A stretch of 64,000 nucleotides of DNA from PALSA-505 sp963762615 (GCA_963762615.1 CAVXLG010000017.1:62001-126000); one strand, 5' to 3'; counted from the first letter of the stretch, positions 1 through 10,239 are shown. The notes: generated by a model not told the origin, from the letters alone. A program made the numbers and translations.

Positions 1-1
1 G

Positions 2-734
2 CCGGGCCGGGGGGAGCTGTTCAAGTGGGCGGCCTGCGACGATCTGTACGCCAGAGACCTGCTGAAGCGGTGCGTCGACGCGCTCGATGAGTGCCCGGAC
101 GTGGTCTTGACCCACTCCTGGTCGGCAATGATCGACAACTCGCGCAACGTGTTGAAGCTGGTCGACTATCCGGTGGCCACAGATTCCGCACGGGCACCGG
201 AACGCTTCCGGAGCATGTTGTTCGACGGGTGGGGCGACGACAGCTACGGCGTCATCCGGACCGAGGTGCTCCGCCGGACACCGTTGCACGGGAGCTACCA
301 CTTCGCGGACCGGACGTTCACCACCGAGCTCGCCTTGCACGGCCGGTTCTACCAGGTTCCGGACTGGCTGTTCTTCCGCCGCGACGCCCCCCCGCGGACG
401 AGTCCGTTCACCGTCCGCTCACGGTGCGCGTACATGGACCCGCAGCGGGCGGACCGATTGCGGCACCCGATCGCCCGCCTGTATGGCGAATACTTCTGGG
501 CCTACATCGCAATGATCCGCCGGGCGCCGCTGTCGGCCAGCGACCGGCAGGAATGCTACCGGCACCTGGCGCGGTGGGCCGCCTGGCCGGGCCCTGCCGG
601 TGGCCGACCGGGTGCTGCACCGCAAGCCCCTGGACCCCGCGGAGTCGTTCTCCTGCGGGGTGCCTGACGCGGCCGGCCGGTCCGCCATCTCGGTGGACGC
701 GCTCGTGGCGGGCAGAGACCAGGGCATGTCATGA
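2..734 (+). CDS. family 2 glycosyltransferase, 5'-truncated, one frame change
   Basis: C-terminal part of a GT2-type glycosyltransferase; the N-terminus lies off the left edge. The frame opens at base 2 with FKWAACDDLY followed by VVLTHSW, a stretch typical of the region after the DxD motif in GT2 enzymes acting on surface polysaccharides. As given, this frame stops at 667, but from about base 587 the natural continuation (RALPVADRVLH, ending GRDQGMS) is one base over and stops at 732-734. That TGA overlaps the ATG of the next gene (ATGA), which argues that the second frame is the true end and that one extra C sits in GGCCGG at 585-590. Sugar donor and acceptor cannot be told. Confidence 0.72.
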
Positions 735-2032
735 CCGCACGCGGACCCGGCCGTGCACGCCGGCGGTCTGCCCCTGTTCCCCGGGTGGGCCTGTTCGGCG
801 GGCTGGGCACGGGCAATCTCGGCAACGACGCGTCGCTGGAAGCCATTCTCCGCTATCTCAGGACCGATCACCCCGAGGCTGTGCTGGACGCCATGTGCGG
901 TGGCCCGGAAATAGTTTATGACCGGTACGGTGTCCCCGGCATCGACTCGCAGTGGTACCAGCGGTATGACCAGCGCGCGTCCGGCGTGGCGGCGATCGCG
1001 CTCAAGGCGCTGGGGAAGGGTGTCGACGCATTCCGGATAGCGTCCTGGGTCCGCCGCCACGATGCGGTGATCGTTCCCGGAATGGGGGTCCTGGAGACGA
1101 GCCTTCCGGTCCGGCCGTGGCAGTCTCCGTACGCGATATTCTGCCTCTGCGCAGCCGGGAGGGTCTTCAGGACCAAGGTCGCGCTCGTCAGCGTCGGGTC
1201 GAGCTTCATGAACAAGCGGCTGACCGGATGGCTGTTCACCTCGGCCGCCCGGCTCGCTTTCTATCGGTCCTACCGCGACGCGATGTCGCATGACGCTCTG
1301 CGCCAGCAGGGTCTCGACACCACGCGGGATCAGGTCTATCCCGACCTTGTCTTCAGCATCCCGGTGCCGCCCTGCGAGCCGGGTGACGCGCAGACGGTCG
1401 GCATTGGCGTGATGGATTACTACGGCACCAACGACGATGACCGCAGGCATGCCAGCGAGATCCATGATTCTTATGTCGAGAAGATGAAATTCTTCGCCCG
1501 GTGGCTGGTCGACAACGGTCGCAAGATCCGGTTGTTCGTCGGGGACGCGAACGGTTCCGACGATACGGTCGTCCAGGAAATCTTGGCCGACTTGCAGGCG
1601 ACCCGGCCCGATCTCGACCCGACCTGGGTCGTCGCGGAACCGGTGTCAACGTTCGCGGAGCTGGTACGGGCGATGGCCCCGGCCGGCATCGTCGTCGCCA
1701 CGCGTTATCACAACCTGATATGCGCGCTCATGCTATCGAGGCCGACCATATCGATCGGCTACGCCGCGAAGAATAAGGCATTGATGGATGACATGGGGCT
1801 GCCCGAGTACTGCCAGTCGGTAAACTCGCTGGACACCGGCCGGCTGATTGAGCAGTTCACCCGTCTGGAGAGCGATTCGACGCGATTGCGACAAACGATC
1901 TCGGAGCACAACGCGGCATACGAGCGGCTACTCGAGCGCCAGTTCAAGGAGCTGTCGGCAGCCCTCTTCCCAGCCGCTGAACCGGCGTACACTGCGGCAG
2001 ACCGCGACCTTACCCGCAGAGGTGCCCGTTGA
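731..2032 (+). CDS. polysaccharide pyruvyl transferase family protein
   Basis: 433-residue protein of the polysaccharide pyruvyl transferase superfamily, which moves pyruvate from phosphoenolpyruvate to a sugar as a ketal, or is a fold relative acting on glycans (CsaB-like). The N-terminus carries GLFGGLGTGNLGNDAS (about residues 21-36), the usual Gly-rich opening, and the C-terminal lobe carries VVATRYHNLICAL (about 322-334), the RxHN element of the family. The length is normal. It overlaps the glycosyltransferase upstream (ATGA) and the methyltransferase downstream (TTGA), so the three are one operon. The frame is intact, unlike genes further right. Substrate is unknown; a surface-polysaccharide role is inferred from neighbours. 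Confidence 0.85.
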   Translation: MTARGPGRARRRSAPVPRVGLFGGLGTGNLGNDASLEAILRYLRTDHPEAVLDAMCGGPEIVYDRYGVPGIDSQWYQRYDQRASGVAAIALKALGKGVDAFRIASWVRRHDAVIVPGMGVLETSLPVRPWQSPYAIFCLCAAGRVFRTKVALVSVGSSFMNKRLTGWLFTSAARLAFYRSYRDAMSHDALRQQGLDTTRDQVYPDLVFSIPVPPCEPGDAQTVGIGVMDYYGTNDDDRRHASEIHDSYVEKMKFFARWLVDNGRKIRLFVGDANGSDDTVVQEILADLQATRPDLDPTWVVAEPVSTFAELVRAMAPAGIVVATRYHNLICALMLSRPTISIGYAAKNKALMDDMGLPEYCQSVNSLDTGRLIEQFTRLESDSTRLRQTISEHNAAYERLLERQFKELSAALFPAAEPAYTAADRDLTRRGAR

Positions 2033-2754
2033 GTAACGCGACCGACGGGAAGCCCGTTGTTCCCGAGGATGACTCGGGAAACGCCGTGCGCTCCGCTAAG
2101 CGGGAATTTTGGAACAAGGAGAGCCTGCGCAACCACAGCCCGACTTACCGCGAGCCGCACCACCGTCTCGAGAAATCTGCGCGAATAATAAATAAGCTCG
2201 CGCGGGGCAGGAACTGTGCTCTCCTTGATGTTGGCTGCGGGCCGGCGACCTTGCGGCGCCTGCTCGCATCGAACATACAATATTATGGTATCGATATAGC
2301 TATACGTGACCCGGCGCCGAACCTACTTGAGGCTGACTTTCTTGAGACGCCTATCAAGTTCGGTGACCGGCGATTCGACATCATCTCGGCCCAAGGCGTC
2401 TTCGAGTACGTCGAAGATCTTCAGTCTCAGAAGTTTGCCGAGATAGCACAGCTTCTGAACGATAACGGCACCGCGATTTTGTCATACGTTAACTTCGGTC
2501 ATCGTGATCCGGGAATATTGTGGCAGTACAGTAATGTCCAGCCCATTGAAGATTTTCGCAGAAGCCTGGCCCGGTACTTCACGATAAATAAGACCGTTCC
2601 AACGTCGCACAACTGGAACCACTGGGAGCCTGGCCGCAAGCTGCTCAAGGCCGTTAACATGCATTTCAATGTCAATATCCCGTTCATCAGCCCGGTATTG
2701 GCCGTGGAGTACTTCTTCCTTTGTTCCCCCCGCGCCCGGAAGACTCCGGGGTAA
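2029..2754 (+). CDS. class I SAM-dependent methyltransferase
   Basis: 241-residue methyltransferase. Motif I is LLDVGCGPA (about residues 65-73), an acidic strand-2 end follows in YYGIDI, and FDIISAQGVFEYV is the motif IV region. Nothing in it identifies the acceptor; beside glycan genes a sugar or lipid-carrier substrate is likely. The start is TTG, chosen because it gives a TTGA overlap with the upstream stop and has GCAGAGGTG just upstream. Base use differs from the surroundings: A/T-ending codons such as AAT, ATA and TAT are common around 2180-2310 and 2490-2600, suggesting a different ancestry for this gene. Confidence 0.85.
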   Translation: MSNATDGKPVVPEDDSGNAVRSAKREFWNKESLRNHSPTYREPHHRLEKSARIINKLARGRNCALLDVGCGPATLRRLLASNIQYYGIDIAIRDPAPNLLEADFLETPIKFGDRRFDIISAQGVFEYVEDLQSQKFAEIAQLLNDNGTAILSYVNFGHRDPGILWQYSNVQPIEDFRRSLARYFTINKTVPTSHNWNHWEPGRKLLKAVNMHFNVNIPFISPVLAVEYFFLCSPRARKTPG

Positions 2755-3070
2755 CGCCGCCTGGGGGGCAAGCGTATGGGGTCTGGGCCTGCGCGCGGCT
2801 GGCGGCCGCGGACATGAGCCTTTCGCTTTTCGCCGGTCGCAGCCGGATGACCGGGGCCAGGCACCGGGCCCGGTCATCCCACAGCGCGGCCACAGCGCAG
2901 ACGCGCGGGCGCCATGCGCGCCCAGGGATGGCCTCCCCTGACAGCCGCCGGACCCAGGCCGGGGCAGAACCCTCCGCAGCGCGGAGGCGGCGCGGTCGGC
3001 GGGTGCGGCGGCGTCGGGCCGGGTAAGCCTATCCCCCGCACCCGCACCCGCACTCGCGCCCGCGCGCAGC
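2755..3070. other. 316-bp gap with no supported gene
   Basis: Very GC-rich stretch between the methyltransferase and the GtrA-like gene. Open frames are present on both strands, but none shows a recognisable motif or a ribosome binding site. No clear hairpin or repeat was seen. It could carry the leader of the next gene. Confidence 0.4.
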
Positions 3071-3517
3071 GTGCTGCGGCTCGTCAGCGGCGTCCCTGCC
3101 TTTGTCAACTTCGCGGTCGGCGGTGCGATCATCGCGGTGCTCGGGGCGTTGATGCTCGAAGGGCTGGTCCGGGCAGGATCGCCGCCACTGGTGGCGCAGG
3201 CGGTCCAGATGTGCGTCACCTTGGTCCTGAATTTCGCGTACAAATACAAGATCACCTGGCGGGACCGGCCCAAGACAGGCCTTCCCCGGCAAGCGGCATG
3301 GTTCCTCGTCACCCGGGGAACGACGCAAATAGCGGGCTGGATCGGCTTCGCAATCCTCACGTCCTTCGGATTGCATTATCAGCTCGCCAATGCGGCGTGC
3401 CTCGCAGCAGTGCTGATGATCAACTTCTTTACCAGCGATAAACTGGTGTTCCGGAAAGGCACCGTAGTGAGCGCCGCACGCATCCCGGAGGGCGCGGAGC
3501 CTCCGCCGGCGGCATAA
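3071..3517 (+). CDS. GtrA family membrane protein
   Basis: 148-residue protein with four predicted membrane segments (about residues 7-29, 41-57, 78-100 and 103-120), the size and layout of the GtrA/DPMS_TM family. Members take part in moving polyprenyl-phosphate-linked sugars across the membrane or act as membrane partners of glycosyltransferases. The family features VNFAVGG near the N-terminus, LNFAYKYKITWR after the second segment and INFFTSDKLVFR near the C-terminus are all present. The start is taken as GTG at 3071. It fits as the flippase component for the surrounding glycan genes, which is inference from context. Confidence 0.82.
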   Translation: MLRLVSGVPAFVNFAVGGAIIAVLGALMLEGLVRAGSPPLVAQAVQMCVTLVLNFAYKYKITWRDRPKTGLPRQAAWFLVTRGTTQIAGWIGFAILTSFGLHYQLANAACLAAVLMINFFTSDKLVFRKGTVVSAARIPEGAEPPPAA

Positions 3518-3728
3518 TCGTGCGATGTCACGGCCCAGGTTGCCCCTGGCGGCGTTCTCGTCGGTCGCCAGCCAATCCAAGGCTGACTCCCTCCCCGGCC
3601 TTGCCACCGATTGCCTGGACGCCGCTCTCCGCCGGGCCGTAGGCACGCCAGCATGCAGGGTCAACGCCCTACCGCCGGGCGCTCCAAGATGTGCGAATGA
3701 GCCCGGCCTATTCGGGTGAGCAGGTATC

Positions 3729-3753
3729 AGACCCGCGCCGTCGCGGGTCTTTT
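3729..3753 (+). terminator. Rho-independent terminator
   Basis: Perfect 8-bp stem (AGACCCGC paired with GCGGGTCT) with a 6-base loop, followed by TTTT, 212 bp after the GtrA-like gene and 149 bp before the next start. The rest of the 3518-3901 gap shows no gene. Confidence 0.75.
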
Positions 3754-3901
3754 GATCTATGTACTACGTTCCGGGCGTTTGGTCAATGTTTCTTAAAGGG
3801 GCGGCAAGGTTTCGGTCAGACTTGCTGAGGCGGGCCGCGCGGCCGTCCGCTGCGAGCCAGCACGGCCAGGCCGAGGATCCTGTTCTCCCGGACGGCCGAT
3901 C

Positions 3902-5455
3902 GTGACCGTCCGCACCGGCACCCACCAGCGGCCCTCCGGCCACGGGCCGCCTGACCGGGGGAACGGCGGGCCGGAGCGCGTGACTTCCGGGCTCGCGATT
4001 TCCGCGGTGATCCTCTTCCTGGCGAGCGTCTGCGTGTTCGCCGTCGCGACGGCCCTTTTCCGGCCGGCCGTGGCCGGAGGACCGATGTTGTCGCTGTCGG
4101 CTCGGTCGGATCCCTCCGCCGTCCTCGCGCTGCAGAGGGCCGGCCTGCTCCTCGGCGGGCTCGCGGTCATCGTGGGCATCGCCGCCGTGCGGCGTGGCTG
4201 GCTGCCGTCGGCCGCGCTGCTGATCGGCGTCGGGGCAGGCGCGGCGGCGCTCTTCGTCTTCCTGCCGCCCATCTGGGGCGACACCGACGTGCTGAACTAC
4301 GCCGTCTACGGCAGGATCGCGGTCCTCGGCCACAGCCCCTATGTCATGACGCCTGCCCAGTTGTCCCGCAGCGGCGACCCAGTGGGCTTGCTGGCCCCCC
4401 AGGCGTGGCGGAACTGGCCGACGGTCTACGGCCCGGCCGCGACCGCCCTGCAATGGGGCGGGGCCACGCTCGGCGGAACGTCGATGGCGCGGATCGTCTT
4501 CTGGATCAAGCTTGCCAACGCGCTCGCTTTCGTCGCGACCGGGGTCGGCCTGCTCCGCCTGACCGGGCGCGATCGCGCCCTCCGGGCCCGGGCCTGCATG
4601 CTCTGGATGGTCAACCCGCTGATGTTGTTCTGGCTCGTCGGCGACGGCCACATAGACGTCTGGCTCGCGCTGCTCGCGGTCCTCGCGCTGCTGCTGTTCC
4701 GGTCACGATACGGCTCCACCCTCGCGGGGGCGGCCCTGACCGGCCTCATCCTCGGCGTCGGGATAGCAATCAAGACGCCGTTCGCACTGATCGCCGTGGG
4801 CATGGTCTGGGTCTCGCGCAAGTCGCCGCGGGTCATCGTGGCCGGGCTGGCGGGCGCCGCCCTGGTCATCCCGAGCTACCTGGTCCCTGGCGCAGTGGAC
4901 GGCGGGGTTCTCGGCCGCCGTCTGACCTGGAACCCCGGATACCTGCACCTGCCCGCCGCCATCTCGTCCCGGCCAGCCGTTTACGGAGCCGTGCTGCTGC
5001 TCGCCGGCCTCGTGCTAGCCGCGCTGCTGCTGTGGCGCATGCCGCCCGGCTTCCCGGCGCTGCCGGCCGTTCGGCCTGCCGCGGCCCTGGTCCTCGCCTA
5101 CCTGCTCGTCTTCCCCACCGCAGGGCCCTGGTACGACGCGCTGATCTTCCCGCTGCTCGCGCTGCTGCCGACGGGCTGGCTCGACTACGTGATCGTCGCC
5201 CAGTGCCTGCTGCTCAGTGAAATGGCGCTGCCCGGCTTGCCGGGCAACGGCGCGCATCCGGTCGAGCGGCTCGCGGCAATCGTGAGCCACGTCGGCGTGC
5301 TGCTCGTGCCCGTCGTGGTGGTCGTCATGTGCCTGCGGCGTGCCTGGGGTATCAGCGGCCTGCGCAGCGGCCAGGCTGCGACGCTGGCTGCTGGCCAGCA
5401 GGACGGGCCCGGACTATCGCGGGACACCGGCCGTCACCGCGCGGCTTCCCCGTGA
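3902..5455 (+). CDS. GT-C membrane glycosyltransferase, MptB/GT87-like
   Basis: 517-residue polytopic protein with roughly twelve hydrophobic segments. The first large loop carries WGDTDVLNYAVYGRI (acidic residues after the first helices, as in GT-C enzymes that use polyprenyl-phosphate sugars). A later stretch, NPLMLFWLVGDGHIDVW, resembles the matching region of mycobacterial alpha-1,6-mannosyltransferase MptB and its relatives. Such enzymes add mannose or another hexose on the outer membrane face from a polyprenyl-phosphate donor. Sugar identity is not readable. The GTG start follows a gap with a terminator, so it is probably transcribed alone. The last 40 residues are polar and extend past the final helix. 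Confidence 0.75.
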   Translation: MTVRTGTHQRPSGHGPPDRGNGGPERVTSGLAISAVILFLASVCVFAVATALFRPAVAGGPMLSLSARSDPSAVLALQRAGLLLGGLAVIVGIAAVRRGWLPSAALLIGVGAGAAALFVFLPPIWGDTDVLNYAVYGRIAVLGHSPYVMTPAQLSRSGDPVGLLAPQAWRNWPTVYGPAATALQWGGATLGGTSMARIVFWIKLANALAFVATGVGLLRLTGRDRALRARACMLWMVNPLMLFWLVGDGHIDVWLALLAVLALLLFRSRYGSTLAGAALTGLILGVGIAIKTPFALIAVGMVWVSRKSPRVIVAGLAGAALVIPSYLVPGAVDGGVLGRRLTWNPGYLHLPAAISSRPAVYGAVLLLAGLVLAALLLWRMPPGFPALPAVRPAAALVLAYLLVFPTAGPWYDALIFPLLALLPTGWLDYVIVAQCLLLSEMALPGLPGNGAHPVERLAAIVSHVGVLLVPVVVVVMCLRRAWGISGLRSGQAATLAAGQQDGPGLSRDTGRHRAASP

Positions 5456-5495
5456 GGAAGCAGCGCCCAGCGCGGCGGTTAGCGATCCGCCGGGG

Positions 5496-6296
5496 CTAGG
5501 GCCTCGACAGAAGGAAATACGCGTATCGCTCGTCGAGATCGTTCTTCGGCACGAGCGCTACGGTCTCAGGGCGGAACCCGATGCCGATCATGGCTGTCCA
5601 GAACTCATCGATACGGTAGGTAATACCCGCCACGGCCGACCGATAGCTGCGCAGCCGCGACCGAGTTCGCCACGAGCCGGTAGCGTACTTGATCTGCACG
5701 AACGCCTGTCCGCCCGGCCCGAGCACGTCGTAGGCAATACGCATGAGACGAAGCCCGTACGCGCGCGTGGGGACGAGCTCGAGGACATACAGGCAGAGGA
5801 ACAGGTCGCACGGCGGGAATGTCCCGGGCCGTCCGCTGCGGGTCAGCGATATCAGCCAGGACCTTGACGAAGGGGGTCGAACATGCCTGACTCACCTGCC
5901 GCGAGCATTCCTCGACGCTGGCCGGTGCGACGTTGACGCCGATGAACTCCTCGGCCAGCGGCGCGAAGACACCGCGTTCGCGCCTCCGCCACACCCCCAG
6001 TCAACGATCCTCTTCAGCGGCGCGGGAGCGTCGGAGATTTTCCGCATCCGCCGGAACAGCTGCAGATGGTCCTGGCCGATGGCCGCCCAGAGGTCGTTGT
6101 CGTTGAACTTGCTTCCGCCATGCCAGTGTGAGTCGTTCTGCAGGCGGTTGCCGTACTCTCCGGACCAGTACCGCGAAGCGTCCCGGGTCAGCCGGTCACC
6201 AGAATGGACGAACCCGGCCTGCCCGAGGACGAACTGGGCCTGGTTGCGGACGGTGCCCGCGGCGCTGCGAAGACGGGCGATACTGGCGGCGGGCAT
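5496..6296 (-). pseudogene. class I SAM methyltransferase, two frame changes
   Basis: Methyltransferase read in three pieces. The first (6296 to about 5975) carries RIVDWGCGGGANAV, a motif I. The second continues FAPLAEEFIGVNV, the strand-2 region. The third begins CDLFLCLYVLELV (motif IV) near 5815 and runs through LGPGGQAFVQIKYATGSW to a normal end, FLLSRP. Joined, they make a full-length enzyme of about 266 residues with no internal stop, so only two single-base changes separate it from an intact gene. The ATG at 6296 has AGGAAG upstream. It is the last gene of a - strand series. Acceptor unknown. Confidence 0.7.
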
Positions 6297-6466
6297 CAGC
6301 GCTTCCTAGCTTTGATGAACGGTCTCCTCATAGGAGAGGCTCCGACCCGGCGCTGATACTTCCGGCGCTCTACGCGTGCTTCCGGCGCTCTACGCGCTCG
6401 TCCGCCAACCGCGCCCGCCGCGGCAGGCGAATCAGAGCGCGGGCTTCAGCCGCGGCGGAAGACGAG

Positions 6467-7204
6467 TCAGCTGCGGCGGAAGACGAGCAATTCCGTAGTC
6501 CCGTGCGGCAGCGGCGCGATGTGGGAGCCACGCAGGCTGAGGTTGCGCCGCTGCAGGAACTCGATCGCCCATGACCCGCGGGACCGGACGGTAGATCGTT
6601 CCGTCCCGCGCCCACGTCCCGACCGTCTCGTCGTCCAGGCAACCCTCCGTCACGATGTCGAACGCAACCGTGCCGCCCGGGCGGACCACCCGGGCCATCT
6701 CCTTGAGATAGCCCGCCGTCGCGTAGAACTCCAGATAGACGAAGACCTTGTGGGCGTGGACGAGATCCACAGACGCATCGCGTGTCTGCGACAGCGTGTG
6801 ACCATCGCAGTCTCGGACGACGATGTTCGGCAACTGACTCAGGTGGGGCAGCCAGTCCTTCGCCGTCTCGTAGATCTCGTAGCATCGGGGTGCAGGGCCG
6901 CGATGACTTCTTCGGCGTAGCGCCCGGAACCCGGCCCGATTTCGCAGACCGTTTCGCATTTGCCGTGTAGATCCGCGGATTCGAGCATCGCCTGGACCGT
7001 GTTCCGGCGTCGCGCCCGGCTTGGCGAAGGTCCGGTCGATGTAGGTCCCGACCGGCAGCCCGGCCTTCTGCGCCGCTGCGATCGTCTTGCGGGCGGGAAT
7101 GAAGTCCTGACCGCCGGATCCGACGACCGACCGGGCACGAGCTGTACCTGCAGCGGCCGGAGCACGTCGTTCACCGGCTTGGCGAGCTTGGCTCGGAGCG
7201 ACAC
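6467..7204 (-). pseudogene. class I SAM methyltransferase, at least four frame changes
   Basis: Second methyltransferase of the - strand series. Pieces in order: LRAKLAKPVNDVLRPLQVQLV; then QDFIPARKTIAAAQKAGLPV and TYIDRTFAKPG in another frame; then VCEIGPGSGRYAEEV (motif I); then YEIYETAKDWLPHL, IVVRDCDGHTL and RPGGTVAFDIVTEG; finally WAIEFLQRRNLSLRG ending LLVFRRS. The order and spacing are those of one protein of about 245 residues. The start is GTG at 7204, with GAGGGTGGA just upstream and 7 bp after the aminotransferase stop. After the stop the DNA holds a near-copy of its last bases and an 18-bp direct repeat (6359-6376 and 6379-6396). Confidence 0.68.
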
Positions 7205-7211
7205 TCCACCC

Positions 7212-8646
7212 TCAAGAAGTCGTCGGCCGCGGCCGCTCACAGCAGCACATGCCACCCGGACACCAGATTGAGGGCTCGGCCCTCATCTTAGGTGCCAGGC
7301 AGGGCAGTGGCCCGACCTGGGCTCGGGCCGATACCTCCCCCCGTACCCTCATGGCTGGCCTGACCGGCCGGCCGCGGAGGACCTGCTCGACGCCGGATTC
7401 CAGCGCGCGCCGGTATACCGGCATCAGCTCGGCCACCGCATCGACGGTCTGCCGGATCGCCGCCGGGTCATGGGCGGCGCACACCACGAACGACGGCGCG
7501 AGGATCCCCCGGTCTATCAGCTCCTGCAGGACCAGCGTGCGGAACGCCTGGCTGGGCTGCCCCGCGTCGTCTCGTGCCACGTACGTCAGGTTGCAGTCCC
7601 GCCCCGCAGCTGGAAGTACGCGCTCAGCCCGGCGTCGGCCACCACCTCCTCGATGCCGCGGCGCAGGTCGCCGCCGATCCGGTGCAGCTGGTCGGCGATC
7701 TGCTCGCGCTCGACAGGTGTCGATGACGGCCAGCATGGCCGCCAGGGCCCACGGCTGTGCGCCCGCGGTCTGCGACAGGAGGAAGACGCGGTCGGCGTCT
7801 TCGGCGAAGCCGCCCAGGCGCATCACGTCGCGGCGGCCGGCCAGCGCCGACAGCGGGAACCCGTTGGCGATGCCCTTGCCGAAGGTGCACAGGTCCGGCT
7901 CGATGCCGTACACGAACTGGGCGCCGCGCTCGTGCCACCGGAACCCGGTGATCATCTCGTCCAGGACGAGGAGCGCCCCGTGCCGGTCGCACAGGCGGCG
8001 CAGGCCGTCGAAGTAGCCCGGGGCCGGCGGCTCGACCGTCTCGGCCTCGAGGATCACCGCGGCGATCTGGCCGGGATGGGCATCGAAGACGCGGGCCAGA
8101 TCCGCGCAGGTCGTTGTAAGAGAACTGAACGGTCAGTGGCTCGGCCGCGTCCGGGATACCCGCGGACATGGGCGTGGTGACGATGAACCAGTCGTCGGTG
8201 GAGAAGAACGGCTGATCCCGGCATACGGCGACCAGGTCGCGCCCGGTGTACGCCCGCGCCAGGCGCACCGCGGCGGTGGTGGCGTCGGAGCCGTTGAGGC
8301 CGAACTTGACCATCTCCGCGCTCGGGATCAGGCCGGTCAGGCGCTCGGCGGCTTCGAGCTCGATCCGGTGCGGGCGGACGAAGTTGACACCGTCGGCCAG
8401 CCGGCTGCGCACCGCCTGCACCACCGGCTCGAATCCGTGGCCGAGGAGGTTCGAGCGCAGCCCGCTGCCGAACTCGACGTACTCGTTGCCGTCGATGTCC
8501 CACACCCGGCAGCCCGGTCCGCGCTCGAGACGGGCGCCATGCCGGCCGGGTACTGGTCGTCGCCCTTCGCGTAGGTATGCGCGCCGCCAGGAATCAGCTG
8601 GCGGGCCGCCGAGCACATGCGCGTTGGACTCCGTGAAGTCCTTCAT
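7212..8646 (-). pseudogene. class III aminotransferase (glutamate-1-semialdehyde aminomutase type), multiple frame changes
   Basis: PLP enzyme of the class III aminotransferase fold. Readable pieces in order: MKDFTESNA; ARQLIPGGAHTYAKGDDQYP; GCRVWDIDGNEYVEFGSGL; MVKFGLNGSDATTAAVRLAR; LLVLDEMITGFRWH (Walker-like PLP Asp); TFGKGIANGFPLSAL (catalytic Lys); RDCNLTYVARD; and a normal C-terminal domain, ILAPSFVVCAAHDP. At least five single-base changes are needed to join them. Every catalytic motif survives. The ATG at 8646 has GGAGAG upstream. In this setting the likely job is amination of a keto-sugar or a related intermediate rather than tetrapyrrole synthesis, because no haem genes lie nearby. 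Confidence 0.75.
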
Positions 8647-8672
8647 CTGAACTCTCCGCTCCGTTACGATCT

Positions 8673-9360
8673 TCAGGCGCCGCCGCCAGCCGCAGGCCGG
8701 TCGGGCCTGATCACGGACTTCATGCAGCTGAACGCCTCGGCGTAGCGCGCCCGGCACTCCATGCCGCGCAGCCGGGCCAGCCCCAGGAAGACCTCGTCGT
8801 CCCACCAGTCGCGGCCCGCTGGGACGGGAAGCACTTGTGCAGCAGCTCCACCTTGCGCCGGGCGGTGTCGGCCGACAGCGGAAAGTACATCGACGGGCGG
8901 CCGAGGTCACCGTCCCACTTCGGGATCTCGTAGGCGAGGTAGAGCTGGTCGCGGAAGACCGTGGGCACGATCTCGCCGATCGTCCGGTGATCCTGATGCG
9001 CGTCGTCGCGCGACGGCGCGAGGATGAGGTCCGGCGAGCAGGATCGCGCCACCTGCTCCAGGATCTCCTTCACCTGGCCCCAGACGGCGGGCAGCCGGCC
9101 CTCGGGCAGATCGTGCAGGTCGATGCGCGAGGTCCGCGCCCGGCAGGAAGGCGTGCGCCGCGTGGCGCGCCTCGTCCTGGCGATCCGCCGTGCCGGTCAG
9201 CACCACGTAGCGGGCCCGCAGCCCGGCTGGCTCTCGGCCAGGCTGAGCAGCGTCCCGCCGGCGCCGATCTCGATGTCGTCGGGATGCGCGCCGATCGCGA
9301 GCACGGACAGCGGCCTGCCCGGCGGCGCGTTCAGGTGCAGCGGCAGCACGCGCGGATCAC
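8673..9360 (-). pseudogene. PIG-L family deacetylase, about three frame changes
   Basis: Zinc-dependent LmbE/PIG-L amidohydrolase, a family that removes acetyl or acyl groups from N-acylated sugars and pseudo-disaccharides. The first metal motif is in LSVLAIGAHPDDIEIGAGG and the second in APSRDDAHQDHRTIGE; both are intact but in different frames. The end reads YAEAFSCMKSVIRPD in a third frame and stops at 8673. The best start is GTG at 9360, whose GTGA overlaps the inferred stop of the upstream nucleotidylyltransferase. It is followed 26 bp later by the aminotransferase. Together they suggest deacetylation or amination of a nucleotide-linked sugar, which is inference. Confidence 0.72.
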
Positions 9361-10223
9361 CGTGACCCGGCGTCGATGCGGGACGTGCATCGCGTCCGCC
9401 GAGGTCGAGCAAGACGGTGCTGCCTGCGCGGCCGTCCCTGAACGCTCCGGGTCCCAGATCATCCAGGGGCAGTTCCCCCGGTCGTACATCTCCTCGAGCT
9501 GGGCGCGTTCCTTCACCGTGTCGGCTGGCGACCAGTACCCCTTGTACGGGTAGGCGAGCACGCGTCCCTGCGGAACCAGCCGGATGATGCGCGTCCTCGA
9601 CGAGGTCCTCGCCTTCGTTGAGGTGGTCGAAGATCTCCGGCCGGAGCACGAAGTAGCCGCCGTTCTCCCACTGACGCAGGTCCCGCATGGGAGTCACCTG
9701 CGTGATCAGGCCGTCATCGCCGATGTCCACGACGTGGTGCGACGACTGCAGGCGGCACCGCGAGCAGGCTGGCCACCGCGCCGCTGGCCTCGAACCGGTC
9801 GATCATGTCGGGCAGCGGCGCATTCGTGAGGACGTCCGCGTAGTTGGCCATGAACATCGGCTCGCCCTCGACGAAGCGGCGGACCCGGCGCAGCCGCTCG
9901 CCGATCGGCGAGTTCAGGCCGGTGTCGACGAAGGTGATCCGCCAGTCGGAGATGTCGGTGCTGAACAGCTTGACCTCGCGGGCGCCGTTCTCCAGGACGA
10001 AGTCGTTGGACCTCGTCTCGTCGTAGTTCAGGAAGAAATCCTTGACGGCCGAGGCGCCGTAGCCGAGGCAGAGCACGAAGTCGGTGTGCCCGAAATGGGC
10101 GTAGTAGCGCATGACATGCCAGAGCAGCGGGCGCTCCCCGACCATCGCCATCGGCTTGGGGCCGCTGGTGACGCCATCGCGCATCCGCATCCCGAGGCCA
10201 CCGCAGAACAGGACGACCTTCAT
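9357..10223 (-). pseudogene. sugar-1-phosphate nucleotidylyltransferase (RfbF-like), frame changes in the C-terminal half
   Basis: N-terminal 160 residues are continuous from ATG 10223. They start MKVVLFCGGLGMRM, the nucleotide-binding Gly loop, followed by GPKPMAMVGERPLLWHVM. This is the pattern of glucose-1-phosphate cytidylyltransferase and relatives, which make CDP- or dTDP-sugars. FMANYADVL gives the metal-binding Asp. The rest continues in other frames: ITQVTPMRDLRQWENGGYFV, then YPYKGYWSPADTVKERAQLE and WMIWDPER. The likely stop at 9357 overlaps the next gene's GTG. CTP versus other NTP use cannot be decided; the best family fit is the cytidylyltransferase branch. Confidence 0.75.
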
Positions 10224-10239
10224 CGACTCACACTCCCAT

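Noticed and set aside
3540..3720. Small open frame after the GtrA-like gene
   Set aside because: No ribosome site, no conservation features; lies before a terminator hairpin.
7212..8646. hemL in tetrapyrrole synthesis
   Set aside because: No haem genes nearby; linked to nucleotide-sugar enzymes, so a sugar-related aminotransferase of the same fold is more likely.
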